Below are positions 21,899-35,329 of a DNA stretch of 64,000 nt, piece by piece. The stretch lies in assembly GCA_002104945.1 (NCBI GenBank), contig MCFH01000076.1, forward strand, positions 153,710-217,709. The letters run 5' to 3'. The DNA comes from Piromyces finnis. Lineage: Eukaryota > Neocallimastigomycota > Neocallimastigomycetes > Neocallimastigales > Neocallimastigaceae. Below the pieces are notes generated by a model. That model was not told the origin of the DNA, searched no databases, and was given only the letters and a program-made list of their open reading frames with translations. The translations under genes were made by a program, and so were the position numbers. Every line of letters starts with the position of its first letter. The stretch's first letter is position 1.

Positions 21899-24579
21899 TT
21901 TTCTTTTTATTATATATTATGCGTAAAATTAAATTATTAGTTTTTATTGGTATTAGTAATATTACGAATTATTATTATTATTTTTTCTTTTCTTATATTA
22001 AATTATTTTCATAAATAGATTTCATGTATTAAATAATTGTTTTATAAGTGGTATAATATTTTATAATATTTTATAATATTTTCAATAATGTTAATTGTAA
22101 TATTTAATTTATTTGCTATTTATTTTTATTTGGTTGAAATAAAATTAGAATTGGCTAAACATTGTAATAATAGTATGTAGATTATATAAAACTGAATAAA
22201 TAATTATACTGAATAGATTATAATATTTTTATAATATGATTTAGATTATTTGTTAATTTATGCTTTGATTATAATTTATTGAAATACATAAATATTATAT
22301 ATATGAAAGTAGGGTTATAATAAAATATATTAAATATGATCTAATATAAATATATATATAGATATTATGATTTTTTTATTTTTTATTTTGTACTTTTTTT
22401 TTTTTTTAAGGAAAAAAAAAAATTCTTTTAAAGGTAAAAATAATGGGATTTTATGGTAATAAAAAATTTGGGTGTAGAAAATTCTTCTTTATCCCTAAAT
22501 TAAATTGAAGTAGATCTTTTTAATAATAAATTTGTGTAAATCTTTTTTATTATAAAATATAGTTTATATTTAATCCTAATACTTACTATTTTTTATTTTT
22601 TTATTCTTTTCATAAAAGAGGATAAAAATGGTGAATATTAAAAAATAAACAACCAATTAAAAATTTTGTCAACAAAATGTATTTTATTAAAGATAAACTT
22701 TTTATTAAAAAATTGGGTGATAGAATCGAAATAGATTTTATTATAAATTTTTATATATTATAGTAAAAGAATAGAGTATATCGATGATAAGATCAATAAA
22801 ATATTTAAAATACAATATAATAAAATGGTATATTTTGTATTTTTTTATACCTTTAATATTATATGGATATATAGCTTTGATCTTATCAATCTATGGAAAT
22901 ATTCTAATGATAACAATAATTTATTCATAAATTTTAAATGGCTTATAAAAAAATATATTAAATCCTAAAAACACAAAACCCAATGAAAGATAAAGATGAA
23001 GAATTTATGTATATATTTTTGGGTCATACTATTTATTATTAAAATAATTAATATTATTTATAATTATTCAACATTCAACCCTTAAATTGATTTTATTTTT
23101 AGTTCATTGTACTTTTAATAATTAATCCAACATAAACTTTTTATTTTTTTAAATTAAAGATCATATTTCCTTTCTATCTTTCTTTTTTCCTTTTTTATAT
23201 TAATTTTTTTTTGTTTTTGTGTAACCATAAAATTATTAAAATTAAAATTTTTGAACAAATCATCTTCTTTAAATTAGATATTGTTGATTTTTTTATTAAG
23301 AGTTGTTTAATTTAGGTTTATAATTATGTCAACTTTATTAATATATTTTATGATAAAGAACTACTTGCGTTACATTCTTCTCAAACTACATGTATTTATA
23401 CATTTACATTGTGGCTTAAACATATAATCAAATACAATATATACAAATACGTTTTAATACATTTCAATACATTTGAATACATGTGACATAACGTTTCACA
23501 TATTCTAACATTTTTAATGTTTCAGGTGATAATATTAATTTTTTTTATATTTATTTATATTATACTGTATTTTATATGAACAATTAATTTTCAAAGTTGA
23601 ATAACAATAGAAAAAGTATTTTTAATAATAAAAATTAATGTTACACATAATATTTTAATTAACTATAATATTAAATTATGCTTTTAATACAATTTTAAAA
23701 TAATTGTATACATTGTATGCATTATATGTCTATAAAGAACAAGAGTTTGAAAATATATTGTATGTTTGATATTTGGAATTAGGTATTTATTATATAAAAA
23801 AACCAGAAAATATATTGTATGCTTGATATTTGGAATTAGGTATTTATTGTATAAAAAAGCCTATGAATTATAATGATTTTATTATAAAAATTTTTAAAGT
23901 GGATTAATAAAAAAAGTAAATTTATTATTATTATAGTTCATTATTTTTTTAAAACTAATATTTTTAATGTTTTAAATTAAAACTGTATATAGATGTGGCT
24001 GATTATCATATCATTTACTAATCTAGATATTTTAATTCTTTTGGTTTAATAGTAAAAATATAAAAAACAAGAAAAGTGGATAAATTCTATTTGTGGCTGA
24101 TACTTAATTAACAACAATATAATAAATTAATTAATTTATTAAATGTTTCCCTAAAAATTGGACTTTTTTGAAATAACTAAATAAATGCAATAATCGATGT
24201 ATTTATTATGATAATAACTTTATATATTTTCGTCTATTATAAAGAATACTTATAAAAAGTAAAAGACTTATATGTATATGGTATAACATTTACTTTTTTA
24301 TTTAATTATTTAAAAAAAAAATAATAGATATGTTACATTTGAAAAAATTTATTTTAAAATTATCTAAAGGTAAATAATTTTTGAAAAATTTCAATATTAC
24401 TTTACTTTTCATTTTCTTCCTTTGCTATTTATCATAATAAATAACTAAAAATAATTTACATAGAACAAGATATTTTTTTTAAGTATAACAAAAAATTTAT
24501 CTTTTCTAATCCGAGTTTTCGCATAACTGAAAAAAGAAAATTATAAACTTTTTATTTTTTATTTTTTTTTTTTTATCAT
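21899..24579. other. Intergenic AT-rich region with a 57-bp tandem duplication
   Basis: About 2.7 kb of A/T-rich sequence. It contains the promoter of the GPCR (next to 21898) and the 3' flank of the CotH gene (next to 24580). Apart from a duplicated 57-base unit at 23749-23857 and a loose series of AATACATTT(G/C) motifs at about 23447-23490, no structure was recognised. Confidence 0.55.
23749..23857. repeat. 57-bp tandem direct duplication
   Basis: Two adjacent copies beginning GAAAATATATTGTATG at 23749 and 23806. Over the 52 bases compared they differ at only two positions (T/C and A/G). Not coding in any convincing frame. It is the only non-simple tandem repeat in the intergenic DNA and looks like a fairly recent duplication. 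Confidence 0.9.
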
Positions 24580-26247
24580 TTAGAAATATTTAGTTGGAGT
24601 ACAAGATTTACTTGGTGGATTTTGGTCACCATCCCATGTAATACAGAATTCATTTTTGATAGCTTCTGCTCTTTGTTCAACCCATTGATAAATACCCCAA
24701 TGAAGACCACCAACACCTTTTTCAAAATTTTCTTGGAAATGATTGAAATAATATATTGGAATACCTGATCTTTTACCAGCATTATATGGACGTTCAAAAG
24801 AAAAGTCCCATTCCATTTCAGGTTCATAACGTTCTCTGTAAGATTCGACAACACTTCTGAAAGCAACTGGATTAAATATAGTTTGAACAATGGCAATAAG
24901 CGTATTTTGGAAACGTTTTTGAAGCGCTGGTGAACCAGCAATAAATTTATCAACTAAAGTACGATAATCCGTATCTCTTCCAACAATATGCCATTGACGA
25001 TTAAGCATAGTAGTATAAGATTGGGATGGGAAATCATCACCAACACTGTTAATTGGTGCAATTAAACCAACACCCCATGTTTCATCATGGTCTTGGGTAA
25101 TGAAATAAAATTTAAAGGTATCCTTTGTAGATTGGTTTGGATCATCGTAAATTGCATAATTACTAGTTGTATGCCAATAACCATCCCAATCACCAGTTAA
25201 GTATTCCATTGCCATAGCTTTATGGAAAGTATCAATATCAAACCATTGACTTTCAAATGTTTGTAATGCACTTTCATTCTTTGGATTAAGTTCACTAATA
25301 GCTTTACAGAGTGGTAGTAATCTAGAATGACTACCATAAAAATATTGATAATATGTAGCATTATTTGGCTTATATTCAAAATCAGATCCAAATTCACAAT
25401 CAATAGGATAACCAAGTTTTTTTGGTAAATTAATATCACCAGTGGATGGATTACCATAAAATTCATTTTTAATAAAAGATTCACTGAATGCTTCTTCTTG
25501 TAATGTGTAGAAACCAGCTGGCTTCTTGTTAACATAAACACGAACCATAACAGACTTAATACTTGGCATACCAATACTTTCAATGATATGACCATAAATA
25601 AATTGACGAAGATTAAGTGGATCTTCACCACCATTACGTAACTTTAAAATAGTTCTTCCATTTATACCACCATCATTTAATTCCATTCTTATTTGGAATT
25701 TTGAGAAATCTCTATTTTTAGCTGTGGCAATAATATTACTAAAGGTTTTTTTGGTATTTTTAAGATAAAAAGTAACATTTTCTATTTGAACCTTATCTCT
25801 AGTTGGGTTATGGAAAAAATATTCAGTTGTATTACCAGTAAAATGAATAGTTGGAATGTAAGCATCATCAAAAAGGTTAGTCTTACCAACACTTCTGTTC
25901 CAATTTGGTAGAGTAGATGGATGCTTAAAAGTTTTAAGAGTTTTTAGTGTAACTTTTCTACCAAAAAATTCATGATAAGTAGTGTTTGTTTTAATAGTAT
26001 ATGTACGATAGAAATCTTCTTTTACACCATCAACGATATAATAGTATTGAAATTCTTTATTTGGCGCATTGGTTAACTTTCCTGCACATAAAAGTGGATC
26101 ACTATTATAAGGTTTAATATTATATTTCTTACCACCAACTATTTGAAGCTGTGTTTTATTACCAAATGATATGACCTTAAATAAAACAGTTCTACTATAA
26201 ACAACACTTAAAAAAAGTGTTAATGCCAATATAAATTGTTTTACCAT
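24580..26247 (-). CDS. Secreted CotH-domain protein
   Basis: Intronless, 555 residues. Signal peptide at about 1-18 (MVKQFILALTLFLSVVYS). The body matches the CotH family, named from Bacillus spore-coat protein H, a divergent protein-kinase-like fold; some bacterial members phosphorylate coat proteins. Visible landmarks: RMELNDGG near 188, a VRVYVNKKPAGFYTLQEE block (235-252) like the family's conserved strand and lysine region, TGDWDGYWHTTSNYAIYDD (351-369) where the catalytic Asp would be, and ITQDHDETWG (383-392) matching the metal-binding DxD. Several N-glycosylation sequons. CotH proteins are common in fungi with spore or zoospore coats and in anaerobic fungi, where some carry dockerins; no dockerin is seen here. 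Kinase activity is not shown. It ends in a short Pro/Cys tail. Confidence 0.88.
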   Translation of the reverse strand: MVKQFILALTLFLSVVYSRTVLFKVISFGNKTQLQIVGGKKYNIKPYNSDPLLCAGKLTNAPNKEFQYYYIVDGVKEDFYRTYTIKTNTTYHEFFGRKVTLKTLKTFKHPSTLPNWNRSVGKTNLFDDAYIPTIHFTGNTTEYFFHNPTRDKVQIENVTFYLKNTKKTFSNIIATAKNRDFSKFQIRMELNDGGINGRTILKLRNGGEDPLNLRQFIYGHIIESIGMPSIKSVMVRVYVNKKPAGFYTLQEEAFSESFIKNEFYGNPSTGDINLPKKLGYPIDCEFGSDFEYKPNNATYYQYFYGSHSRLLPLCKAISELNPKNESALQTFESQWFDIDTFHKAMAMEYLTGDWDGYWHTTSNYAIYDDPNQSTKDTFKFYFITQDHDETWGVGLIAPINSVGDDFPSQSYTTMLNRQWHIVGRDTDYRTLVDKFIAGSPALQKRFQNTLIAIVQTIFNPVAFRSVVESYRERYEPEMEWDFSFERPYNAGKRSGIPIYYFNHFQENFEKGVGGLHWGIYQWVEQRAEAIKNEFCITWDGDQNPPSKSCTPTKYF

Positions 26248-27993
26248 GATACGGCGGATATTGGTTTATATTTTATTTATTTTTTCTATTTTTCTGTTTA
26301 TTTACAAGTTTACTAATTTATTTTAATTATATTTTGTATTAAAACGAATGTCTCTAACTTAAAGTGTCATTGAAATGTTTCTACTTTAAATTTCAAATCT
26401 AATTTTTTTTTATTTTTTTTTTTTATTGAATTATATTAAAAATTTTTAGAAATTTCGTTACTTTTATATAGAACGATATATTCCATATTTAGTTTTAAAT
26501 TTATTTAATGTAGATAATATATATATAATATATATTAGGATATATTAATTGATAAAAATTTTTTAAAATTTACTATGAAATAAAATTTTAAAATAAAAAT
26601 TAATATTGGATGATATATATTTAAATAAAATTATATATATGAAATTTTTATTTTATTTATAATTATCATATTATATTTATAAATAATATATAAAATTTTT
26701 AATTAAACCATTTTTGATAGGTAAATGAAAGAACAAAATTGAATAATTTAATATAATTAAAATTATTGGTAAAGAGAAAAAAAAGGAAAACGGAAAAATG
26801 GAAAACGGCATAAAAGAAATAAAAAATTAGATCTATAGATTTTGTCTATAGGAAGGAGGCGTATTTCATAAATTCTTTCATGAATTTTTTTCTTTAAAGA
26901 TAAACCTTTGAACTTTTTTATTATTATTATTAATTAATTAATGCAGAAAGAAAAAAAAAGTTATTATTAAATATATAAAGTATATATATAAAGTTATCAT
27001 ACATACATTATATATATACTTTTTTTTCAATTAAATATTTTTTTTTAAAAAAAAAAAAAAAGATTAATTTTTTAGTATGTCAATATTTCATTGGTGTATA
27101 ATACATTTTTTATAAATTTTACAATTATATAAATTCTTTTTAATTATACCATTTTATTAATAAAAAATAAAAATATATTTATTACTATTTATTTATTTAT
27201 TTATAAGACATTTCTAATAATATAAAGAAAAGAGAGTGTTGGTTTAATGCTGCTGATATATTTTATTAAATAATCTCATTTTTAAATGTAACTTTTAATA
27301 CGTATTTTATAAGCACCATTGATTATTTTTATTAGATGAAAAAAAAAAATAATAATTTTCAAACATCAATTTCTTTAAAAAAAAAAATTCAAAATTAATT
27401 AAATGAAATTAATAAAAAAAAATTTTTTTTTTTATTTTTTTTAACAACCTTATGAATAGAGTTTTTATATATATATACATACAGTGTTTAGAAACTATCT
27501 TAAGGTTTTTTTTTTTGTAACATTCCATAAAAAGTACCCTACTTTAACTATTTCTTATAAGAAATTAAGAAATAAAAAATACCAATAAGTTTTTTTTTTA
27601 CAATTAAAAGAAAGACTTAAACTTTAATATTTGGATATTCAAATAAATTTTTTTTTTTTTTTTTTTTTTTTTTGCTTTTTATTATTATTATTGTTATTGT
27701 TAAATTATGATTTAAACTTTTATTTTTAATTTAAAAAAAATTATATTAATAGAATAGAAATATGTTTTTTTTTGTTTTTTTTTGTTTTTTTAACTATATT
27801 GGCCTAATTTTTTATATTCATATGTATTGTTTTTTTTTTTAATTTTTCTTTTTTTTTTTTTTTAAAAAAATAGATTTTTGAAATTAAAAAAAAAAAAGAT
27901 ATATAATAAAATAAAATATATATATCCATTAGAAATATTTTTTTAAAACATATAGTTATAGAATGGGTTGAACGAAGGAAAATAATAAAATGC
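26248..27993. other. Intergenic AT-rich region with a short perfect hairpin
   Basis: About 1.75 kb between the CotH start (26247, -) and the UBR1 stop (27994, -). It carries the CotH promoter side, including a hairpin at 26832-26850 and the adjacent GAAGGAGGCG, and the UBR1 3' UTR with long poly(T) runs near 27648-27673 and 27830-27863. No gene was recognised. Confidence 0.55.
26832..26850. promoter_or_regulatory. 19-bp perfect inverted repeat about 585 bases upstream of CotH
   Basis: CTATAGA (26832-26838), TTTTG, TCTATAG (26844-26850): exact 7-bp arms around a 5-base spacer, followed at once by GAAGGAGGCG. On the CotH side this is upstream sequence. It could be a dimeric transcription-factor site; a chance palindrome in AT-rich DNA cannot be excluded. 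Confidence 0.25.
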
Positions 27994-30900
27994 TTAAATA
28001 GTTTCCCAACCACCATAGTCGACAATATTTTCAAGACGTTGAGAAATAAAGGATGGAATGGTTTTATTTAACCACATTTTTCTTATTTCTTCATATCTTC
28101 TTGGTGAAAGAAATTGTGGTTTACCACGAATATACGATTCATCAGGTTCACCATGAACATCAAGATAAGGTGCATTAAGGAAGGTACCATTGGTTCCACA
28201 ATTAATATAAACCATACATTTCTTAATTAACATATACATACCAATACTTTTACCACAAGTTTGAGAATGAAGATAACATTCTCCAAGATCATTCTTATTA
28301 CAACAGAAACTTTGGAAACATACCATTTCACCGCAAAGTAAACAAATCGTTTGGACGTAAGGAACACTATTACATCTTTTACATTTACGATGGGAACATT
28401 CTTCAATAAGATCACTAATTCTATTAGTAAGTGGATACATTTCTATGATCGATGGGGAATTTAATTTAATCTTGTAGGCATCGAATTGATTAGCATTAAC
28501 AATTCTATTGTTTGTTTTTCCTGATGTGGTATCAGAAGAAGAGGTGTTGTTTTGAATAGCTTCGGGTTTTGGTTGAGTACTACCACTTCCATTGGCTTCT
28601 GATTCATTGGTAGTAACGACAGGTTCTAACATTAATCCATTGTCATTAGCAACAGCAATGTCATTATTTGATGAAGTGGCATCTTCCATTGTGGATATAT
28701 GCTCCATTCCATCAGATTTTCTTTCTCTCTTCTTTTGAATACTGGACTTTGAACGATTGGCAAGTTGAATTGGCGCTTCAAATGGATTCATCTTAATTCT
28801 TTCACACCATTGATCACACCAGTGTTTAATGATAATCTTCATTTCTTCGTTATCATTAATAAATTGACATACTTCTGAAAGAGAAGATGGTAGGTTTAAG
28901 AATTTTAAGTTACGATCATATTCATTTAATTCTTGATCAACTTCTACAGCTTCTGGAGTAACAAAGAAACGAGAATAAATTAAGAGAACAGCTTGACGAA
29001 GGAATGGCTTAGTGAAAATCTTTAAGACATAGCTTAATGTTTCTTCGGTAAGATTGATCTTACAATGCTTCTTAATATCAGGATGAACGTGAAGAATATC
29101 TAAAATGGTATAGAGTAAGCTACTAATTGGTTTACTTTCATTTTGGTCATCCATGATATTATCATTTTCAGTAATGGATACTGGTGAACCAGTCATAACA
29201 GCATCAATTTCTTTTTCCTTTCCTTTATCTAACTTCACAGCACCAGAATGGAGATTCTTGATAAGATTCTTAATCTTTGGATGAATTGGCCATTGGTTTT
29301 CCATAACACCAACACTTTCAGCAATTGCTAATAAACATTTGACAAGTTCCATAGTATAGAAAAGCATAGTCCAATTAGAAATGTCACTATCCTTTGGTGT
29401 CATAAAGAAAGTACTTGAAACAAATAAAGCAAAAGTATCCTCTTCAATTGGATAAAGTAATTCTTTCTTTTCACATTTAATTTCAATTTCTTTAGTTTTT
29501 GGTTTTGAACCGAAACTATATAAATAGTCATTATCAAAATATTCGTCACCTTGGTTAATAAGAATACTATCTTCGTCATCATCGTCATCTTCAAAGAAAT
29601 CCTCATCCATTAAATAGTCTTCTCCTTCATCATCATCATCATCGTCATTGAGTTGTCCCATATTAAGATATCTAAAGTTTTCTTCATCTTCTTCATTCAT
29701 TTCTTCAATTAAATTTGCTTCAATTGAATTTAATTCAACATTACCTTCATTAGTGTTTTGGTTAGCAGCTACATTTGCTGTTGTACTGGTATTGGCATTG
29801 TTATTATTTTCACCATTTTCATTTTCTTCTTCATCATCATCATCATCATCATTTGCTGAGAAATATTCACTTTCATCACTTGATGAATTTTCATTTAATC
29901 CATCTAATTCCATTGAACTAGTTGAACTAACTAGTTTTTTACCAAATATCATTTGACCTAATTTAATGGCTCTCTTAAAATGCTTTTCTTTAATATCTTC
30001 ATTTTGTATCTTGATAGCAGTGTATGTAAGAATGATTTCATTCATAATACGAAGAAGATTTAAAATCTTTGGATTAATGTGTTCAATTAAACCAATGAAT
30101 GGATAGGCAATTGTAGATTCAGATGATGAATCTTGCTTTACACCACGCATCATAACTTCTACTGTTTGAATTGTGTATTTAAATGTTTCGTGTAAAAGAT
30201 CAGTAAGAAGCGTTTTATCATCAATACTCTTAACCTTTTCATGTAATAATTCTGTTTTAATGTACTTCAAAGTTTTTATAATTTTACTTTCGCAAAGATC
30301 TTTCATATAGTTAGAATCAACAAAGGATTTTAATTCAAAGAATCCCTTGCCTTGTTCTGGTTCTTTATCTTTTTCATGAACATTTTCTTCTTGATCAACC
30401 TCTTGCTTTTCTAATGATTTTTTATATTCTCCATTAACTTTTTCAATGTAATTTTGAATTGCTTTTGTTTCGTCTGTCAAGGTTTCATTATTTATTTCTA
30501 ATAACCATTTAGAAAAGTTGGAAATCTCTTGATCACCTTCTTGACTTTCGAAATTACGAATTGTATAGTGCTTATCTTTCCAAACAACTGGTAATAATAT
30601 ATTACAAATATTCTTACATAATGGACATAAGAATTCATTATGCTTAATATTTACAGAGTAGTTTCTTCTTGGATTACTTTCTTGGTCTCTAGAAATTGTA
30701 TCCATATACTTTTCTAAACACTTTGAATGCATCATATGACCACAAGTGGAAACATAAATACCTGATTGAGAATGAACTGGGTTTACTGATGGTAAAACAG
30801 AAATAGCCTTTGATTCTTCAACAGTATTACCATTTGAACGTTCTTGTTCTTGATCAAAAGAGAAATTCATTTGAAGGTTTTCGTAGACATCATTACTATT

Positions 30901-33900
30901 ATTAAATTTAACTTGACGAACATGACATGATGTTTGAGCAAAACCTAACATACCAATAAGATTATCATTACATTCATCACTTTCACGACACATAATACAA
31001 GAACCAGTTGGGAATTGATAAATATGTTGAATTTTGTATTCTTCTTCATTATATTCATAATCTTCATCCTCAAATTCATATTCATCAAAGTTTGTATTCA
31101 TCATAAAGTTATTTTGTTGTTGAGCGAATTGGGCCATAAGTTCCGCTTTTCTGGCCATAGCTCTTTTTTTCTTTAATCTATTTTCCTCCTCTTCCTTTTC
31201 CTTCAATAATTGTTGCTTATGTTCTCTAAGAATCTTTTGCTTGAACCATTTATCGATATAATCCTTAATTTCATCATCTTCTGTCATTTGATTAACATTC
31301 TTAAGGATTGAACAAATTCTAGGAATAAAGTTAGTGATAACATTATTAGACTTTTCTACAAGATATACTAACCATTGAACTAAGGTCATAGTCTTATCAC
31401 TAGATTCAGTAGAAGATTCAATGTTCATTGGTTCACTGTTTTCTTTCATCTCTTCAGATTTAATTTCTGGTTCGTTGGTATTTTCTTCTTTCATTTCATC
31501 AGCAGTTTCTTCTACTTCATTTGACTCATCTTCGTTATCAAATACTAATTTTACCTTACCATCCATCTTAGATGAGTCAAAAGTAAAGTTTTGATGAGCA
31601 GCATTCCATATAAAGGATTCATTACCTTCAGGCATATTGGATTGGGTTTCAATGCATCTTCTTTCTTCTTCGATAGCAATTTCCATTAAATAGATTGAAT
31701 TATCTAATATAAATTCTGGCTTATATAAACCATCTTTATCTTCTTCTTTCTTTTCATTTGTGCAATTAAATATTGAATAGAAAACAATACTATTAAAGAC
31801 TTGGGAACGACAGAGATTTGGTAACTTTGAAAATCCACTAGAAGGATCAATACGTTCCATTCTTGGCTTTAATACAATATTTTCAATACCATTAGCTTTA
31901 TTTTCACTTGTTTTTAAAATATATTCCTTAATTTTTTGTTTGGCAGTTTCACGATCATTAAATGATAATGAAGAAAAGTATGGATCAACTTCTTCATAAT
32001 ATTTTGTCTTTAATTCATAAGTACCACGATCAGCAATGCCATATGGGAATTTGAAGTTACTAACTTCTTCTAATATATCTTCAATATCACTAGTAATATC
32101 TTTTTCTGATTCCAAATATTTCTTTTCAATCTTACCAGCAATTTCACTAAAGGATAAAGGTTTTTTAATTAAGAGATGAATAATTTCATTTCTTAAATTA
32201 CCTTCAAAACCTTTACCATTAATTTCTTTACGGAATGTAAGTATTCTAATAATAAGAAGAAGGAATTCATCAACTAATAAATTAACCTTTTCATTACTAA
32301 AGCCACGTTTGTCAGCATAAGATTTTCCTCTAAACCAATCTAAAACTTCGAAACGGTCCAATAATGAAGTTAAGAAAACATTAGAATTAAGAGCTAATGA
32401 AGCAACTTGTAAAAATATGATATTAGTATCATATGAAACAGAACGTAACTTTACATTGGAATATGTAGAAGCCATATGATAAATAGTTGCACCATTTCTA
32501 ATCCAAAGATTGGACTTAACTTGTGAAAAGGCTGCCATACAACGTAATGGATATTCCATTAATCTTTGGATACGATTTTCTTGAGTAATATTATCAGATT
32601 CATTCTCAGTTATTGGAATAAATGAGAAAATATCATTCCAGATTTTATCTAAATTGCCATCTATTTTATCTTTCTCTGATAAATTTTTTAAAATCAATGG
32701 AAGCTGGCGAACAAAGCTAGCAAATAACCAATGAACAGGATAAATAAAGGATATTTCACCCAACATAATTGAATAATTAGGAACTTCATAATTATTATCA
32801 TCTAAAGATTTAACATAATGGAATCCATGTTTATTATCTCTAATACTACTGCTAGCATTTTCATCAGTGTTATTCCTATTAGTAACATTATTATTAATTT
32901 CTTCCATTACAGTCCTATTTGCCCGTGTCATTGCTATTTCATTACGAACATTTAATAAATTATTTATAAATGAACCGTGTGTACGGATTATTGTGATTTT
33001 ATCCATAGATGATGATTTTTTATGGCTTTTATAGTAACACCATTCATCTAAAAAGGAAAGAATGTTGGTCATTGCCTTTTTAATATACTTTAGATTTTCT
33101 TCTTGTTCTGATTCATATTTGTAGCAATCAGATATACAATTAATTAATTTACCAAGAATGTAAGTGTATTCTACACCACTTACCCAATCATTGGATTCAT
33201 TAACAATATGATAATCTAAATAACATTTTTGTGGAAGAAATCCTTGTAAATAAACTAACATATCTAAAGCACTTTGTAAATATAATGGATTTTCACGATA
33301 GAAATTAGTTTTAACTTTTGGAGCTTGTAAAAGATATGTAATTCCTTCAACTACTTTACCCAATATAGCCATATCTTTTTCATCTCTGTTAACAATTTGA
33401 AGTGATTCGAATTCGTATTTTTCTGTTCTCAAGGATTTTAATAATTCAAAGTTTTGGTAAAAATGTTTATAATCGAATTTTAAATGACCTGTATTACAGA
33501 AAGTATTTGTCTTTATTAATGTCATTAAATCGAAATAAAAGTTGGTTTCATTGAAGATATAATTAACAGATGTAGGTGATATAGTTTGGACCATAAAATC
33601 AACAATGTTATAACGATCTTCTATATCCGTAAGATATGATGTTAATATATGAGGGAAATGAATTGCATATTTTGTTGCAGTTTTAACCTTAAATTCTTGA
33701 TCTGATATTAACGTATTAATATACAATTCTTTAATTAAAATTCTAGTTGATTTCCATATTTTGATATCATAAAAGAATAATAAATCAATTACTGTTAAAT
33801 CTTGCTTTTTAATGAAACCTGGACATGAATATTTCGATGGATCTTCGATTTTTCTAAAAAATTCATGATTAATTGTATCCCTAATAACATCTTTAACACT

Positions 33901-35329
33901 TTCATATTTTTCATCATTAATTGATATTATTCCTGGAACAACCTTTAATAATTTACTGAAGTAAACAACTAAATATGCAATAACTTCTTCTTTTAATGTT
34001 TCACTTAATAAACGAATAGTAGTACGTAATCCTGCACCATTAATAATTTTACTCATATCCTTCAACTTATTAATATCTTCAGTAATGCATAAACATCCAC
34101 GACCCTAAACAAATAATTATTAGAATTTTTTTAAAATAAAAAAAAAAAAAAGATAAATGAAACAAAATAAATTATTTATATAATAAAAAAAATATAAATT
34201 AATAAAAATTTGTTAATATTAAATCAATAAAGTATTATTTAACAGCTTACATGACTATCAATATTTTTTGCAATCATTTCTGCACGTTCATCAGTGCATC
34301 CAGTTGCCTCTTTAAGTTTTTTAATTACTATATCAAATGAATGATATTCATCATTCCACAATAAGCAATCATATAACTTATCACTACCATCTTCAGATTC
34401 TTCCTTTCTAATTAACTCGTCATCACTAGGAACAGATATATCAAAAGGTGCTTTATTTAAAATATCAATAATAAAAGTAAAACATTGAGATATTACATTT
34501 TTTAAACTTTGCTTTAAAGGTTCAGGAAGTGGCTTTAATGTATCATTCATTTCATTTTTAATATTGTGGTATTTACAATTAATATCAACAATAAAAGCTT
34601 CTTCATCACCACAATCACAACAACCTCCTCCATTTTTCGTTATATAAAATTTAATATTATGGCCTTGATGATTTGAAGCATGGAAACATCTTGAGCATAA
34701 TACACAAGTACTATCAAAAGCACAATCACTATTCAACATAAAAAAAAAATTTTTTTTAAAATATTAATACTATTATTTATATATTAAAACTTATATTTAT
34801 TATTTCATTAATTATATAAATTCTGAAAATATTCAATTTAACTACTAAAATTTTCTATTGTATATATATAATTTTTATAATTCTTATATTTACTATGATC
34901 TAATTGAAATAATACAATTAAATTTTATAATACAATCTTTAAGAATAATATATATATTATTAATAATTATATAATAAAATTACTTGTATCTTTTTTTCAA
35001 TAGATCTTTTTCTTAATTCAAAATACTAACCAACAACGATAAACTGTGTCACCTGGTTTAAAAGAATAACCACATATTTTTCCTAATTCAGAACTATTAT
35101 ATTCAATTCTATTTTCTGAATCATTTTTTACTTCATCATCATCTAATTTTGTTTTCTTTCTATAAGCAGTTGGATTATTAATGAATAAAAAATCCTTGTA
35201 TTCCTTCTTTCCGACTAATTTTTCGTTTAAAAAATTGTATATATTTTTAATTTGTTCATTGGTTAATGGGAAAGTATTAGAACCATTGGTTATAGAATTT
35301 AAAAAATCATACACTTCATGTGATTCCAT
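27994..35329 (-). CDS. UBR1: UBR1-type E3 ubiquitin ligase (N-recognin of the N-degron pathway), 3 exons
   Basis: Exons 35329-35031, 34728-34251 and 34104-27994 give 2295 residues. Introns start GTTAGT and GTAAGC. The joins complete a UBR box at residues 86-157 (CGYSFKPGDTVYRC, CDCAFDSTCVLC, then GGGCCDCGD), the zinc fold that binds basic N-terminal residues. A ClpS-like N-domain for bulky hydrophobic N-termini follows at about 218-275 and is split by intron 2. A RING-H2 (CIMC.. to CPLC) at about 1294-1422 recruits an E2; a basic coiled segment precedes it. An Asp/Glu-rich insert spans about 1674-1775. The C-terminal Cys/His-rich domain at about 2160-2295 (CSHRKCKRCNSVPYVQTICL) is the family's autoinhibitory UBLC domain. 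Length is a little above yeast Ubr1 (about 1950). All introns sit at the 5' end. Cytosolic/nuclear protein degradation. Confidence 0.95.

Noticed and set aside
27804-28034. 76-codon minus frame overlapping the UBR1 3' end
   Set aside because: Overlaps the UBR1 C-terminus in another frame and runs into poly(T) sequence.
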